Made by a program: the position numbers and the translations under genes. The notes below the pieces were generated by a model that searched no databases, was not told where the DNA came from, and saw nothing but the letters and a program-made list of their open reading frames with translations. Shown here piece after piece: positions 39,983 through 50,695 of a stretch of 64,000 nt of DNA. The stretch spans positions 1,116,001 through 1,180,000 of the forward strand of contig NZ_JAAIYO010000001.1 in the NCBI RefSeq assembly GCF_014930455.1, read 5' to 3'. The first letter of the stretch is position 1. Each line of letters starts with the position of its first letter. Source of the stretch: Corallococcus soli. Its GTDB lineage: Bacteria; Myxococcota; Myxococcia; Myxococcales; Myxococcaceae.

Positions 39983-42538
39983 CTACTTCTTTTGGGCCGC
40001 CATGCGGACTTCCCGCATCGCGTCGATGTGGTCGGGTTGCAGCTCGACCGTGCGTTTGAAGTGCTTGAGGGCCCCGCCGGCGTCGCCGCACAGCTTGGCG
40101 ATGACGCCCAGGAAGTAGTGGGCGGGGGCCATGCGCTCGTTCTTCTTGATGGCAGCCTGGATTTCCCGGAACGCCTCCGGCTGGGCGGCCTTCTTGTCCG
40201 GGGAGGCGAGGAAGCGGGCGTAGCCTCGCCACGCGAAGAACTCCGGCTCCTCCGCGTTGAGGGCGATGGCGTCGTTGAGCATCTTCACCGCTTCGGGGTA
40301 CTTGCGGGCCTTCACCAGGATGCAGGACTTCTGGAAGAGCTCCTCGGCCTGGAGGATGGCCTGGATGTCCACGCCGTCGCCGCCGCCGCTCTTGAGATCC
40401 TCCAGGTAGGCCGCGCGGCTCTTGTCGTCCGTGAGCGTCCGGTAGGCGTCGCCGATGTACGCGAACACCTCCGCCTTGAGCTTCTCCAGCTCCGGCGGCG
40501 CGCCCTGGGGCAGGGTGTCCGGGTGGTAGAGCTTGGCCATGCGGAAGTAGGCCACCTTCACCGCGCCGCCGTCGGTCTGTTCGGTGAGGCCGAGCCGCTG
40601 GAAGTGGTTCTGCCCCTTCAGGGTCACGGCGAGCGCGCGCAGCGCGGGCAGCTCCTCGGCGCCGGGCGTGTTGGCCGACGCGGCCGGGGCCGCCTGGGCC
40701 GGAGCGCCGACGACGGGCGGAGCGGGGCGGGCACCCGGGCCCGCGACGGGCGGACGTGCAGCGCCCGGGCCCGCCGTGGGGGCGGCTCCGGTGGGGGCCC
40801 CTGGAGGACGGGGGGCGGCACCCGGGCCCGCCATGGGCGCGGCGCCTGCGGGAGCCCCTGGAGGACGGGGGGCGGCACCCGGGCCCGCCATGGGGGCGGC
40901 GCCGGCGGGAGCACCTGGAGGACGGGGGGCGGCACCAGGGCCCGCGACAGGCGCACCCGGGCCGGCGACGGGAACCCCTGGGCCCGCGACAGGCGCACCC
41001 GGCCGCGCGGGCTGCGCGGCGGCGGGCGGTCCACCGGGCACCGCACCCGGCGGCGGAGCGGCACCGGCGGGCCTGGTGGCGGCGGGGGGGCCACCGGGCA
41101 CCGCACCCGGCGGCGGCGCGGCACCGGGCACCGCACCCGGCGGCGCGGCCCCGGCCGGCCTGGCGGCGGCGGGCGCTCCACCGGGGGCAGCACCCTGCGG
41201 CGGAACGGGGCCGGCGGGCCTCGCGGCGGCGGGCGTGGGGCCGGTGGCGGCCGGTGGCGGGGGGGCCGTCTGCGTGCGCGTGACCGCCGCGAACGACACC
41301 CCGTTCAGCTCCTTGAGCAGGAAGGCGATGCGCAGCAGGTGCTCCGCGTCCTGCGGGACGTCCTGGAGGAGCTGCCCCAGCGAACGCACCCCGTCGATGA
41401 ACGCGAGCGCGCGCACCTCATGCGGCGTCAGGCGCAGCTCGCTGGCCGCCACCCGTCCCCCGGACTTCATGATGGGCATCGGGAGGACGTGCGCGAGCCG
41501 GCGCTTGAGGTCCGCCGTCGGGATGCGGCGCACCTGGTCGCTGAGCACGGCCCAGCGGTTGCCCAGCGGCATCGCCTTCTGCGAGGGCAGGTCGCGCGCC
41601 TCGAACGTGAACGTGCCGGACTCCGCGCGCAGCGCCTTGCCCAGCAACCCCAGGCCCCGCTGCGCCAGCTGGGTGAAGGCCGTGGCCGGCTGGAGGATGC
41701 CCAGCCCGAAGAGCGCGGAGAGCAGCTCCCCGCCAAAGCGCTCGCGAGAGCCCTCCGCCTGCTGGAGCTGGTCGGCCGTCAGCAGCCGCGCGGCCAGCAG
41801 CGACACGCCCAGCCCGTCCTCCGCGTGCGACGAGTCCACGAACTCCGGGTTGCCCTTGCGGAAGTGGATCCACAGCGTGCGGTCCACGAGTCCCAGCGTC
41901 AGCAGGCCCGTGTGTTCCCCCGCCGCGATGCGGCCGTAGAGCTGCACCGGCGAGCACTGCTGGAGCTGGCCCTGGGGCGGCACCGTGTTGGAGCCGTCAT
42001 CCTGGGTGGGCGCGGGCTGCGGAGGCGCGGCGGGACGGGCCGCCGCGGAGGGCACTCCGGCCGGCGCTCCCGGACGGGGCGGCGCGCCGGGGCCGGCGGC
42101 GTGCGTGGCGATGGGTCGCCCCGCCGCGTCGACGCCCGCGCGAACCGACGGCGCCGGGCCTCGCATCGCGCCGGGACCGGCCGTGGGGGGCGGTCCCGCT
42201 CGCGGCGCGTTCATGGCCCCCGGGCCCGCCATGGGGGCGGCCACCGGACCCGCCACGGGCGGCTGCGCGACCGGGCCGGGCGGAGGCGGCGGGGCGATGG
42301 GCGCGGACTGCACCAGCGACGCGGGCGCGCCGTCCCCCCACAGCTCCCGGGGGAAGACGTCCCGCACCTCCGGAAACCGCCAGGGGAAGGCGAACTGCAG
42401 GCCGTCGTTGGAGACCTGGATCCTGCCCTGGATGGCGCCACTGTCGATGAGCAGCTCGATGGTGGGCGCGGTCAGCGGCCCCCACGTGGTGCCTCGATCG
42501 TTGCGGACCCAGTACTGCCGGACCTCACCCTCCGCCAT
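39983..42538 (-). CDS. GYF-like/DUF4388/J-domain/TPR scaffold protein
   Basis: An 851-residue cytoplasmic protein. Residues 6-65 form a GYF_2-like module ([20 protein letters not shown]). A Pro/Ala linker follows, then a DUF4388/PATAN-like domain (about 190-420, [20 protein letters not shown]). A second long Pro/Ala/Gly linker has 19-residue repeats. A J-domain-like module (about 655-735) has the HPD motif in LYHPDTLP, and TPR repeats occupy the last 110 residues. The J domain suggests DnaK recruitment; myxobacteria have many such scaffolds. AGGA lies close to the chosen ATG. Confidence 0.85.
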   Translation of the reverse strand: MAEGEVRQYWVRNDRGTTWGPLTAPTIELLIDSGAIQGRIQVSNDGLQFAFPWRFPEVRDVFPRELWGDGAPASLVQSAPIAPPPPPGPVAQPPVAGPVAAPMAGPGAMNAPRAGPPPTAGPGAMRGPAPSVRAGVDAAGRPIATHAAGPGAPPRPGAPAGVPSAAARPAAPPQPAPTQDDGSNTVPPQGQLQQCSPVQLYGRIAAGEHTGLLTLGLVDRTLWIHFRKGNPEFVDSSHAEDGLGVSLLAARLLTADQLQQAEGSRERFGGELLSALFGLGILQPATAFTQLAQRGLGLLGKALRAESGTFTFEARDLPSQKAMPLGNRWAVLSDQVRRIPTADLKRRLAHVLPMPIMKSGGRVAASELRLTPHEVRALAFIDGVRSLGQLLQDVPQDAEHLLRIAFLLKELNGVSFAAVTRTQTAPPPPAATGPTPAAARPAGPVPPQGAAPGGAPAAARPAGAAPPGAVPGAAPPPGAVPGGPPAATRPAGAAPPPGAVPGGPPAAAQPARPGAPVAGPGVPVAGPGAPVAGPGAAPRPPGAPAGAAPMAGPGAAPRPPGAPAGAAPMAGPGAAPRPPGAPTGAAPTAGPGAARPPVAGPGARPAPPVVGAPAQAAPAASANTPGAEELPALRALAVTLKGQNHFQRLGLTEQTDGGAVKVAYFRMAKLYHPDTLPQGAPPELEKLKAEVFAYIGDAYRTLTDDKSRAAYLEDLKSGGGDGVDIQAILQAEELFQKSCILVKARKYPEAVKMLNDAIALNAEEPEFFAWRGYARFLASPDKKAAQPEAFREIQAAIKKNERMAPAHYFLGVIAKLCGDAGGALKHFKRTVELQPDHIDAMREVRMAAQKK
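40801..40971 (-). repeat. 57-bp tandem repeats in the Pro/Ala linker
   Basis: Three near-identical 57-bp units begin at 40801, 40858 and 40915 and encode [19 protein letters not shown]. Flanking partial copies and shorter VAGPG and PPGAVPGG motifs show that the whole linker grew by slippage or unequal exchange. Confidence 0.88.
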
Positions 42539-42646
42539 GTGCCGTCCTGCTCCCATTCCCGACGCTGCCGGGATGGCGCAATTTTACCGCCGCCGCCACG
42601 AAGGTCCAAGCGCGCGCCCATCTGGCGCGAGCCGGCGGGTGTCGAA

Positions 42647-43459
42647 TCAAGGCGTGGCGCCATCCATGGCGGCCAGTCCCACGCTCGCCAGACACGCCGC
42701 GTCGGCCTGCTGCTCGGCGGGCGGGTCGAAGCAGTGCACCTCGCTGTCGAACACCTTGCACATGCCCGCCGGGGTGCCCGAGCACGCCACCTTGCCGTAG
42801 GCCGCGGTGCAGTTGAAGCCGCACACCGGGCCCGTCTCGCCCTGCTTGCACTGGGGCGTCGGCAGGTCCCGGCCCCACGCGCACATCGCCGCGGGCGTCG
42901 GGTCGAAGCAGGTGAGGCCGCCGTTCTGGGCCTTGCACACGCCCACGGGCGTCTTCGCGCAGCGCACGCCTTCGCCGGCGTTCACGCAGTTGAAGCCGCA
43001 CGCCATCTGCACGCCGTTGCTGATGCACTGCGCGCGCGGCACCTGCTTGCCGTACACCGCGAACACCGCGGCGGGCGGGTCGAAGCACGTCACGTTGCCG
43101 CTCTGGCTCTTGCACACGCCAGCGGGCGTCCGGGCGCACTTCACCTTGCCGAAGTCGGTGACGCACCCGTAGCCGCAGCCCACCACCCCGTCGATGGTCT
43201 TGCACTCCGGCTCCGGCAGCGCGTCGCCGTAGGCCTTCACCACGTAGGCGGGCGGGTCGAAGCAGGACGCCTGCCCGTCGATGACCGTACAGCGGCCCTG
43301 GAGCGTCTTCGCGCACCGCACCCGCTGTCCATCCGACTTGCACGCATAGCCACAGGACACGTGGCCGTCGACAGCGCGGCACGCGGCGGTGGACGCGTCA
43401 GGCGGGGAGGGCGGCGCGGCCAGCGTCAGCGCCAGCACGGTCATCAGGGTCACGAGCAT
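42647..43459 (-). CDS. Secreted six-cysteine repeat protein
   Basis: A 270-residue protein with a signal peptide (MLVTLMTVLALTLAAPP). Four repeat units start at Cys27, Cys86, Cys145 and Cys204, a period of exactly 59 residues. Every unit keeps C-x8-C-x3-C-x8-C-x7-C-x8-C and ends in CFDPP/CFDPT. The conserved inner motif is CGYxC...CAxTPxGxCK. This implies three disulfides per unit in an exported protein. I recognise no family. An in-frame upstream region is open, but the signal peptide fixes the start. It is divergent from the TSUP gene. Confidence 0.85.
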   Translation of the reverse strand: MLVTLMTVLALTLAAPPSPPDASTAACRAVDGHVSCGYACKSDGQRVRCAKTLQGRCTVIDGQASCFDPPAYVVKAYGDALPEPECKTIDGVVGCGYGCVTDFGKVKCARTPAGVCKSQSGNVTCFDPPAAVFAVYGKQVPRAQCISNGVQMACGFNCVNAGEGVRCAKTPVGVCKAQNGGLTCFDPTPAAMCAWGRDLPTPQCKQGETGPVCGFNCTAAYGKVACSGTPAGMCKVFDSEVHCFDPPAEQQADAACLASVGLAAMDGATP

Positions 43460-43543
43460 GGTCGCATTGACCCCCAAGCTTCGACCGCGCGCAAGTAAGG
43501 GTGATAAGCGGGCGCCACCCGCGTCGAGGAGGCGGGCCCTTCC

Positions 43544-44332
43544 GTGGACCTGGACGTCGGCGCGTTGAAGCTGGGGCTGCTGTGTCTTGCCGCGTTGAGC
43601 GCGGGCTTCGTGGACGCCATCGCCGGAGGCGGCGGGCTCATCACGCTGCCGGCGCTGCTGACGGCGGGCTTTCCCGCGCACCTCGCGCTGGGCACCAACA
43701 AGGGCCAGTCCGTGTTCGGCTCGGGCGCGGCGCTGGCGCGCTTCGCGCGCGCGGGGCTCGTGGACAAGAGGCTGGCGCGCGTGGCGTTCCCCTTCGGCCT
43801 CCTGGGCGCGTTCGGCGGCGCGGCGCTGGTGCTGCTGGTGCGCCCGGAGGTGCTCAAGCCGCTGGTGCTGGTGCTGCTCATCGCGGTGGCGGTGTTCCTC
43901 GCCTTCCGCCGCACGCCGCCGAAGCGCGACGGCGTGGAGCCCTCACCCCGGCCCCGCGCGCAGGCCATTGGCGCGCTCATCGCGCTGGTCATCGGGACCT
44001 ATGACGGCTTCTTCGGCCCGGGCACCGGCACCTTCCTCATCGTGGCCTTCTCGTCGCTGCTAGGGCACGGGCTGGCGCGGGCGTCCGCGGACGCGAAGGT
44101 GGTGAACTTCGCCTCCAACCTGGCGTCCGTGGCGCTCTTCGCGCTCAAGGGCGTGGTGCTGTGGAAGGTGGCGCTGCCCATGGCCGCCGCGCAGTTCACC
44201 GGCGCGTGGCTGGGCGCGCACGTGGCGGTGAAGGGCGGCGACAAGCTGGTGCGCGTCGTCGTTCTGGGCGTGGTGGCCGCGCTGGTGGTGAAGCTGGGGC
44301 ACGACGTGTGGGGGACCTGGACGGCCACCTGA
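43544..44332 (+). CDS. TSUP-family (TauE/SafE) membrane exporter
   Basis: A 262-residue inner-membrane protein with about eight helices. The internal duplication characteristic of the family is visible in AGFVDAIAGGGGLITLPALL and its counterpart IGTYDGFFGPGTGTFLIVAF. Relatives move sulfite, sulfoacetate or other small organosulfur anions; the substrate here is unknown. The start codon is GTG, with GGAGG about 11 bp upstream. It converges on the DUF1877 gene. Confidence 0.93.
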   Translation: MDLDVGALKLGLLCLAALSAGFVDAIAGGGGLITLPALLTAGFPAHLALGTNKGQSVFGSGAALARFARAGLVDKRLARVAFPFGLLGAFGGAALVLLVRPEVLKPLVLVLLIAVAVFLAFRRTPPKRDGVEPSPRPRAQAIGALIALVIGTYDGFFGPGTGTFLIVAFSSLLGHGLARASADAKVVNFASNLASVALFALKGVVLWKVALPMAAAQFTGAWLGAHVAVKGGDKLVRVVVLGVVAALVVKLGHDVWGTWTAT

Positions 44333-44345
44333 CGGGCGGCAGCCT

Positions 44346-44867
44346 TCAGCCGATGTGCACGAGCAGCCCGTGGCCGCGCATCGCCACGGCGGCGGTGAAC
44401 TTCCGCAGCTCCACGAAGTAGGAGAGCAACTCCTCCAGGGGATCCACGTCCTCCGTGGGCTCCTCCTCCTCCCAGGTGCCGGGGTAGATGTCCTCCGCCT
44501 GGAGCCGCGCCGGATCGAAGCGCTGGCGCAGCGTGTCCTCGGACACCTTCTTGAGGGCCTCCGCCAGGGCCTTCACCCCGGCCGGGTCGAACACGCGCGC
44601 GGTGCCTTCGTCGGACGGGATGTCGCCCACGTCCTCGCCGCCGCGCACCAGGAAGTCCAGGGGCGGGGTGCCCTCCCACGCGGTGCCGGTGAGCAGGAAC
44701 TGGAGGCCGTGCCACGCCTCGCCGATGTCCAGCTCCAGGAACGCCGCGCCCTTCGCGTCGCCGAAGTCCTCCTCGTCCTCCAGGAAGGCCTCCAGCTGCT
44801 TGGGGGCCTTTCGCAGGGCCTGGAGCTGCGTCTCGGTGGCGCTGCGCAGCGTGCAGAGCATGTCCAT
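44346..44867 (-). CDS. YfbM/DUF1877-family protein
   Basis: A 173-residue acidic protein. Typical family blocks are AAFLELDIGEAWHGLQFLLTG followed by PLDFLVRGGEDVG, split across the middle of the protein. Function unknown. It lies 47 bp downstream of the biotin-carrier gene and could be cotranscribed with the carboxylase genes. Confidence 0.9.
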   Translation of the reverse strand: MDMLCTLRSATETQLQALRKAPKQLEAFLEDEEDFGDAKGAAFLELDIGEAWHGLQFLLTGTAWEGTPPLDFLVRGGEDVGDIPSDEGTARVFDPAGVKALAEALKKVSEDTLRQRFDPARLQAEDIYPGTWEEEEPTEDVDPLEELLSYFVELRKFTAAVAMRGHGLLVHIG

Positions 44868-44914
44868 GGGGCGTCGACCTCGGGGCTGCGCGGTGCGAAG
44901 GGAAACGGGCGGGG

Positions 44915-45424
44915 CTACTCCACCACGACGAGCTTCGCGTTGTTCTCCACGGCGGTGCCTTCCTTCGCGAAGACCTCCGTCACCTTGCCGGCCTTGGGGC
45001 TCTTGAGCTCGTTCTCCATCTTCATGGCCTCCACGACCACGAGCCCCTGACCTTCGGTGACTTCATCACCGACCTTGACCAGCACCTTCACGACCTTGCC
45101 GGGCATGGGCGCCAGGATGGTCTGCCTGCCTTCGACGGAGAAGCTGCCGGCCGCCGCGCGCATCCGCAGCTTGCGCTCGTCCGCCACGTCCACGCGGTTG
45201 ACCTGACCGCGCACCAGGGTGCCGATCTCGTCGCCGTTCTCCTCGAACTCGACGTTGTACGACTGGCCGTCCACCAGCAGCGACAGCGTGCCCTGCTCCA
45301 CGGACAGCGCGTCCACCTGGTACGTCCTGCCATTCAACGTGAGCCGGTAGCGGTCCTGGCCCAGGGACTCCAGGTCCACCGCCACCGCTTCCTTCTGGCC
45401 CTGCTGCTTCGTGAAGTAACGCAT
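44915..45424 (-). CDS. Biotin carboxyl carrier protein of acyl-CoA carboxylase
   Basis: A 169-residue protein. The first 90 residues form the BT-like linking domain seen in propionyl/acetyl-CoA carboxylases. The C-terminal biotinyl domain has PMPGKVVKVLVKVGDEV and the biotinylation site EAMKMEN. The start MRYFTKQQGQ is chosen because the upstream in-frame region is antisense to the biotin carboxylase gene. It carries CO2 between the biotin carboxylase and the carboxyltransferase encoded upstream. Confidence 0.95.
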   Translation of the reverse strand: MRYFTKQQGQKEAVAVDLESLGQDRYRLTLNGRTYQVDALSVEQGTLSLLVDGQSYNVEFEENGDEIGTLVRGQVNRVDVADERKLRMRAAAGSFSVEGRQTILAPMPGKVVKVLVKVGDEVTEGQGLVVVEAMKMENELKSPKAGKVTEVFAKEGTAVENNAKLVVVE

Positions 45425-45468
45425 GGGGAAAGGGTCCTTCCGAAAGGCTTGCGCTAGGAAAGAGGGCT

Positions 45469-46983
45469 TCAGCGGCGGCGGCTCTTCAGCGCCAGACGCC
45501 ACGGGCTGACGCGGCCGTTGCCCGCGCCGCCCGCGCCCGACGGCAGCGTCTTCGCGCGCTTCTGGTCGCGCTGGAACGCGTGCAGCGTGCTCGCCAGCAG
45601 CGCCACCTCGCTCAGGCCGGTGTCCTCCGTGCCCAGCAGCGCCGTGTGCTCGCGCGTGAGGAAGCTGGTGTCGTAGTCGCCGCCCACGAACTCCGGGTGC
45701 GACAGGATGCCGTGCAGGTAGCGGATGTTGGTGGTGATGCCCTTCACCACGTACTCGGACAACGCCCGCTTCGCCCGCGCGATGGCCTCCGCGCGCGTGG
45801 GCGCCCACACGGACAGCTTGGAGATCATCGGGTCGTAGACGTTGGGCACCGTGAAGCCCGCGAACACGCCCGAGTCATCCCGCACGTTGGGGCCGCCCGG
45901 CACGCGCAGGGACGTGATCTTCCCGGGGCTGGGCATGAAGTTGCGCGCGGGGTCTTCCGCGTACACGCGCACTTCAATGGCGTGGCCGCGCGGCTCCGGG
46001 GCCTCGAAGAGGGGCAGCTTCGCTCCTTCGGCGGCGCGGATCTGCATGGCGACCAGGTCCAGGCCCGTGACCCACTCCGTCACCGGGTGCTCCACCTGGA
46101 GCCGGGTGTTCATCTCCAGGAAGTAGAAGTTGCGGTGCACGTCGACGAGGAACTCCACCGTCCCGGCGCCCACGTAGTTGACGGCCTTGGCCGCCTTCAC
46201 CGCGACCTCGCCCATCTTCGCGCGCAGCTCCGGCGTGAGGATGGGGCTGGGCGTCTCCTCCACCACCTTCTGATGACGGCGCTGCGCGGAGCACTCGCGC
46301 TCGTTCAGGTGGATGGTGTTGCCGTACTGGTCGGCGAAGATCTGGATTTCGACGTGGTGGGGCTTCTCCAGGTACTTCTCGATGTAGACCGAGTCGTTGC
46401 CGAAGGAGCTCATCGCCTCGCTCTTGGCGGAGCGCCACGCGGAGTCGAAGTCGTGCAGGCCCTCCACCCGGCGCATGCCCTTGCCACCGCCGCCGCCGGC
46501 GGCCTTGAGCATGATGGGGAAGCCGATCTTCTGCGCGTACTCGCGCGCTTCCTCGGGCGTCTTGATGGGTTCGGTGGACCCGGGGACGACGGGCACGCCC
46601 GCCTGGATCATGTTGGCGCGCGCGCGGGTCTTCTCGCCCATGGCGTCCATGGCGGCGGCGGGCGGACCGATGAAGGTGATGCCCGCCTTCTCGCAGGCGC
46701 GCACGAAGGACGCGTTCTCGGAGAGGAAGCCGTAGCCGGGGTGGATGGCGTCCGCGCCGGACTGCTTCGCGACCTCCAGGATGCGCTCCTGGACCAGGTA
46801 GCTCTCCCGGGAGGGCGGGGGCCCGACGAGGAAGGCCTGGTCGGCGGTGCGGACATGGAGCGCGGAGCGATCCGCTTCGGAATACACGGCCACCGTGGCG
46901 ATGCCGAGTTCCTTGCAGGTGCGCATTACCCGGATGGCGATCTCGCCGCGATTGGCGACGAGCACTTTGCGGATTTTGGGCAT
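45469..46983 (-). CDS. accC: Biotin carboxylase subunit
   Basis: An ATP-grasp enzyme of 504 residues that carboxylates biotin. It starts KVLVANRGEIAIRVMRTCKE. Visible motifs are the glycine-rich loop AAGGGGGKGMR, the active-site block LQVEHPVTEWVTGLDLV and HAIEVRVYAEDP. The gene is 44 bp upstream of the biotin-carrier gene. Together with the carboxyltransferase at 47755 it is likely a propionyl-CoA or related acyl-CoA carboxylase. Confidence 0.96.
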   Translation of the reverse strand: MPKIRKVLVANRGEIAIRVMRTCKELGIATVAVYSEADRSALHVRTADQAFLVGPPPSRESYLVQERILEVAKQSGADAIHPGYGFLSENASFVRACEKAGITFIGPPAAAMDAMGEKTRARANMIQAGVPVVPGSTEPIKTPEEAREYAQKIGFPIMLKAAGGGGGKGMRRVEGLHDFDSAWRSAKSEAMSSFGNDSVYIEKYLEKPHHVEIQIFADQYGNTIHLNERECSAQRRHQKVVEETPSPILTPELRAKMGEVAVKAAKAVNYVGAGTVEFLVDVHRNFYFLEMNTRLQVEHPVTEWVTGLDLVAMQIRAAEGAKLPLFEAPEPRGHAIEVRVYAEDPARNFMPSPGKITSLRVPGGPNVRDDSGVFAGFTVPNVYDPMISKLSVWAPTRAEAIARAKRALSEYVVKGITTNIRYLHGILSHPEFVGGDYDTSFLTREHTALLGTEDTGLSEVALLASTLHAFQRDQKRAKTLPSGAGGAGNGRVSPWRLALKSRRR

Positions 46984-47023
46984 GGGGGCCCCTGTACCAT
47001 GGGGCGCCCCTGTTTGCCCGCCC

Positions 47024-47638
47024 CTACTTGCGCAGGTTGAGGTACTGGTCCATCAGCAGCTTCGCCTGGGCGAGCTTGGCCTCCACGAAGCGGTCGTCCT
47101 CGTCCGGCTCCGGGGGCTGGGGCGGGTGGGCGGGGGCCTCCACCGGCTTGCCGTCCGGGCCGAAGTCCACCGCAGCGGCCAGCAGGTTGCGCGCCGCGTT
47201 CCCGCTGAAGAGCCGGGCCAGGGTCGTGGTCTCCACGTCCAGCCAGCGCGCGGCCTGCCGCAACACGTCCAGGTACTCGCCCTCCATGGCCTTGGGCGGC
47301 CGGCTGGGGGCGGCCATGCAGACGCGGGCGTAGCTGTGCTCGCGGTCCACGTACATGCCCATGGAGCGGTCGCGGAAGTCCTTGGACAGGGCCTGCGTCA
47401 TCGCGTCCAGGTGCTCCTCGGGGGAGGACACCTTGCCGGACGTCTTGCCGGACACGAGCGGGATCTCCGCCACGTGCCAGCCGCCGTCGGCGAGCGCGTC
47501 CGGGCGGGCCTCCACCCACTTCACCTCCGGGGTGGGCAGGTCCAGGCCCTCGCACACGCCCTTGAGCGTCTGACGCAGGGCGGTGAGGTTACCTTCGACG
47601 TCGGAGAGGAAGAGGACAAGGCGTCGCTGCTGGGACAC
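47024..47638 (-). CDS. Unknown protein inside carboxylase operon
   Basis: A 204-residue soluble protein with no motif I recognise. It begins MSQQRRLVLFLSDVEGNLTA and its last third is Pro/Glu-rich followed by an amphipathic helix (FVEAKLAQAKLLMDQYLNL). It is placed between the carboxyltransferase and biotin carboxylase genes, 40 bp from the latter. A role in assembly or regulation of the carboxylase is only a guess from position. Confidence 0.8.
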   Translation of the reverse strand: MSQQRRLVLFLSDVEGNLTALRQTLKGVCEGLDLPTPEVKWVEARPDALADGGWHVAEIPLVSGKTSGKVSSPEEHLDAMTQALSKDFRDRSMGMYVDREHSYARVCMAAPSRPPKAMEGEYLDVLRQAARWLDVETTTLARLFSGNAARNLLAAAVDFGPDGKPVEAPAHPPQPPEPDEDDRFVEAKLAQAKLLMDQYLNLRK

Positions 47639-47704
47639 GCGGGGGGCTCCTTGGGTGGCCCCGTGAAAGCCCCGGCGTTACCCGAGAATTTCCAGAAGTG
47701 TCCA

Positions 47705-47739
47705 CGCCCGCCTGCCCTCCGGCCGGAGGAGGGCGGGCG
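47705..47739 (-). terminator. Hairpin after carboxyltransferase gene
   Basis: CGCCCGCC pairs with GGCGGGCG (8 bp) and an inner CCTCC/GGAGG stem lies above it. The hairpin starts 16 bp past the stop codon. It may attenuate read-through into the downstream carboxylase genes. Confidence 0.5.
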
Positions 47740-47754
47740 AGCGCCTCCCGGGAC

Positions 47755-49317
<1,563 letters not shown>

Positions 49318-49484
49318 GGGACGCGGCTCTAACATGATTGGAGGGGCGGTCGCAGCGCTTCCCTTGCCCCCGGAGGGACGGGCGGACGGGCGGGCTTTTC
49401 GTGCACCGGCAGGGGGTGGGATGGAAGTTCAGGATTTCCGACACGTGTCCGCCGGGCGGGGCGCGGGGGAGCGGGGAGGCGACG

Positions 49485-50639
49485 ATGCAAGCGAGGCCGG
49501 GAGCACTCCAGGTGGGCTCGTTCCGGGGCGTGCCCATCCGCGTCCACTTCACGCTGTTGCTGGTCCTGCCGCTCCTGGCCTTCTCCTTCGGCGCGGCGTT
49601 CCAGCAGGCCGCGAGCGCTGCGGAGGTGCCGCCGGAGACCCTGGGCGGACACCCCCTGCTCTGGGGGCTGGGCGTGGCCGTGGGGCTCTTCGTGTCGGTG
49701 CTCCTCCATGAGATGGCGCATACGCTTTATGCGCTGCGTCATGGCGGGGAGGTGCACGGCATCACGCTGATGATCGTCGGGGGGGTGTCGGAGCTGGCGG
49801 AGACGCCGAAGCGGCCGCGGGACGAGGCGCTGATGGCGCTGGTGGGGCCGCTGACGAGCCTGGGGCTGGCGGTGGTGTTGGGCCTGATGACGTGGCTCAT
49901 GCACGGCCTGGGCGCGTTCCAGTGGCAGTTCGCGTGCTTCACGCTGGCGATGCTCAACCTGGTGCTGGGGCTGTTCAACCTGCTGCCGGCGTTCCCGATG
50001 GATGGGGGGCGCATCGTGCGCGCGGCGCTGACGCCCCGGCTGGGGGTGGTGAAGGCGACGCGGGTGGCGGCGGGGCTGGGCCGGGTGTTCGCGGTGCTGT
50101 TCGGCGTGTGGGGCGTGGTGTCGTTCAACCCGTTCACGCTGGTGATTGCCTTCTTCGTGTTGATGGGCGCGGAGGCCGAGTCGAAGCAGGTGCGGATGCG
50201 CGTGGCGCTGGAGCGCGTGAAGGTGGAGGCGATGATGACGCCCCGGGTGGTGGGCGTGGACCTGGACCTGTCCATGCTGGACGCGCAGTGGGCGCTGCGG
50301 CGCGAGCGCGTGGCGGCGCTGCCGGTGACGAACGCGGGGCGTCCGGTGGGGCGCGTGACGTGGGCGGCGGTGCAGGCGCTGCCGGAGCCGGAGCGGGGCG
50401 GGCGCATGGTGCGCGACGCGATGGAGGACGGGGTGGTGGTGGCGCTGCACGAGGACGGCTGGACGGCGCTGCGGCGGATGGCGGAGGCGCGCGTGCCGCT
50501 GGTGGCCGTGGTGGACGAGGAGGGGCTGCTCGCGGGCACGCTGGATTGGAATGATCTCCAACGAGGGATGAACCGGGCTGAGCAGGAGGCGGAGCGGGAC
50601 GGGACGCGGGCGGGCTGGCAGCGCGAGCGTCCGGCGTGA
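49485..50639 (+). CDS. Site-2 protease family metalloprotease with CBS-like domain
   Basis: A 384-residue membrane protease (M50). It has about six helices, the zinc site HEMAH in LLHEMAHTLYALR and the third-ligand motif NLLPAFPMDGGRI. Residues about 245-365 form a CBS-pair-like regulatory domain (VEAMMTPRVVGVDLDLSM). Such rhomboid-like SpoIVFB/Rv-type enzymes cleave membrane-bound factors. I chose the ATG giving MQARPGALQ, preceded by GGGGAGG; the open frame upstream is Arg/Gly-rich non-coding-like sequence. Confidence 0.92.
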   Translation: MQARPGALQVGSFRGVPIRVHFTLLLVLPLLAFSFGAAFQQAASAAEVPPETLGGHPLLWGLGVAVGLFVSVLLHEMAHTLYALRHGGEVHGITLMIVGGVSELAETPKRPRDEALMALVGPLTSLGLAVVLGLMTWLMHGLGAFQWQFACFTLAMLNLVLGLFNLLPAFPMDGGRIVRAALTPRLGVVKATRVAAGLGRVFAVLFGVWGVVSFNPFTLVIAFFVLMGAEAESKQVRMRVALERVKVEAMMTPRVVGVDLDLSMLDAQWALRRERVAALPVTNAGRPVGRVTWAAVQALPEPERGGRMVRDAMEDGVVVALHEDGWTALRRMAEARVPLVAVVDEEGLLAGTLDWNDLQRGMNRAEQEAERDGTRAGWQRERPA

Positions 50640-50695
50640 GCGTGGGGGCAGCAACGGTCGCCAGGGTCGCGCGCGGCGCGTAGGTTGTGGACGAC

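Noticed and set aside
39992-43498. A plus-strand frame of more than 1100 codons antisense to the scaffold and cysteine-repeat genes
   Set aside because: Arg/Gly-rich low-complexity translation without motifs. The minus-strand genes explain the region fully.
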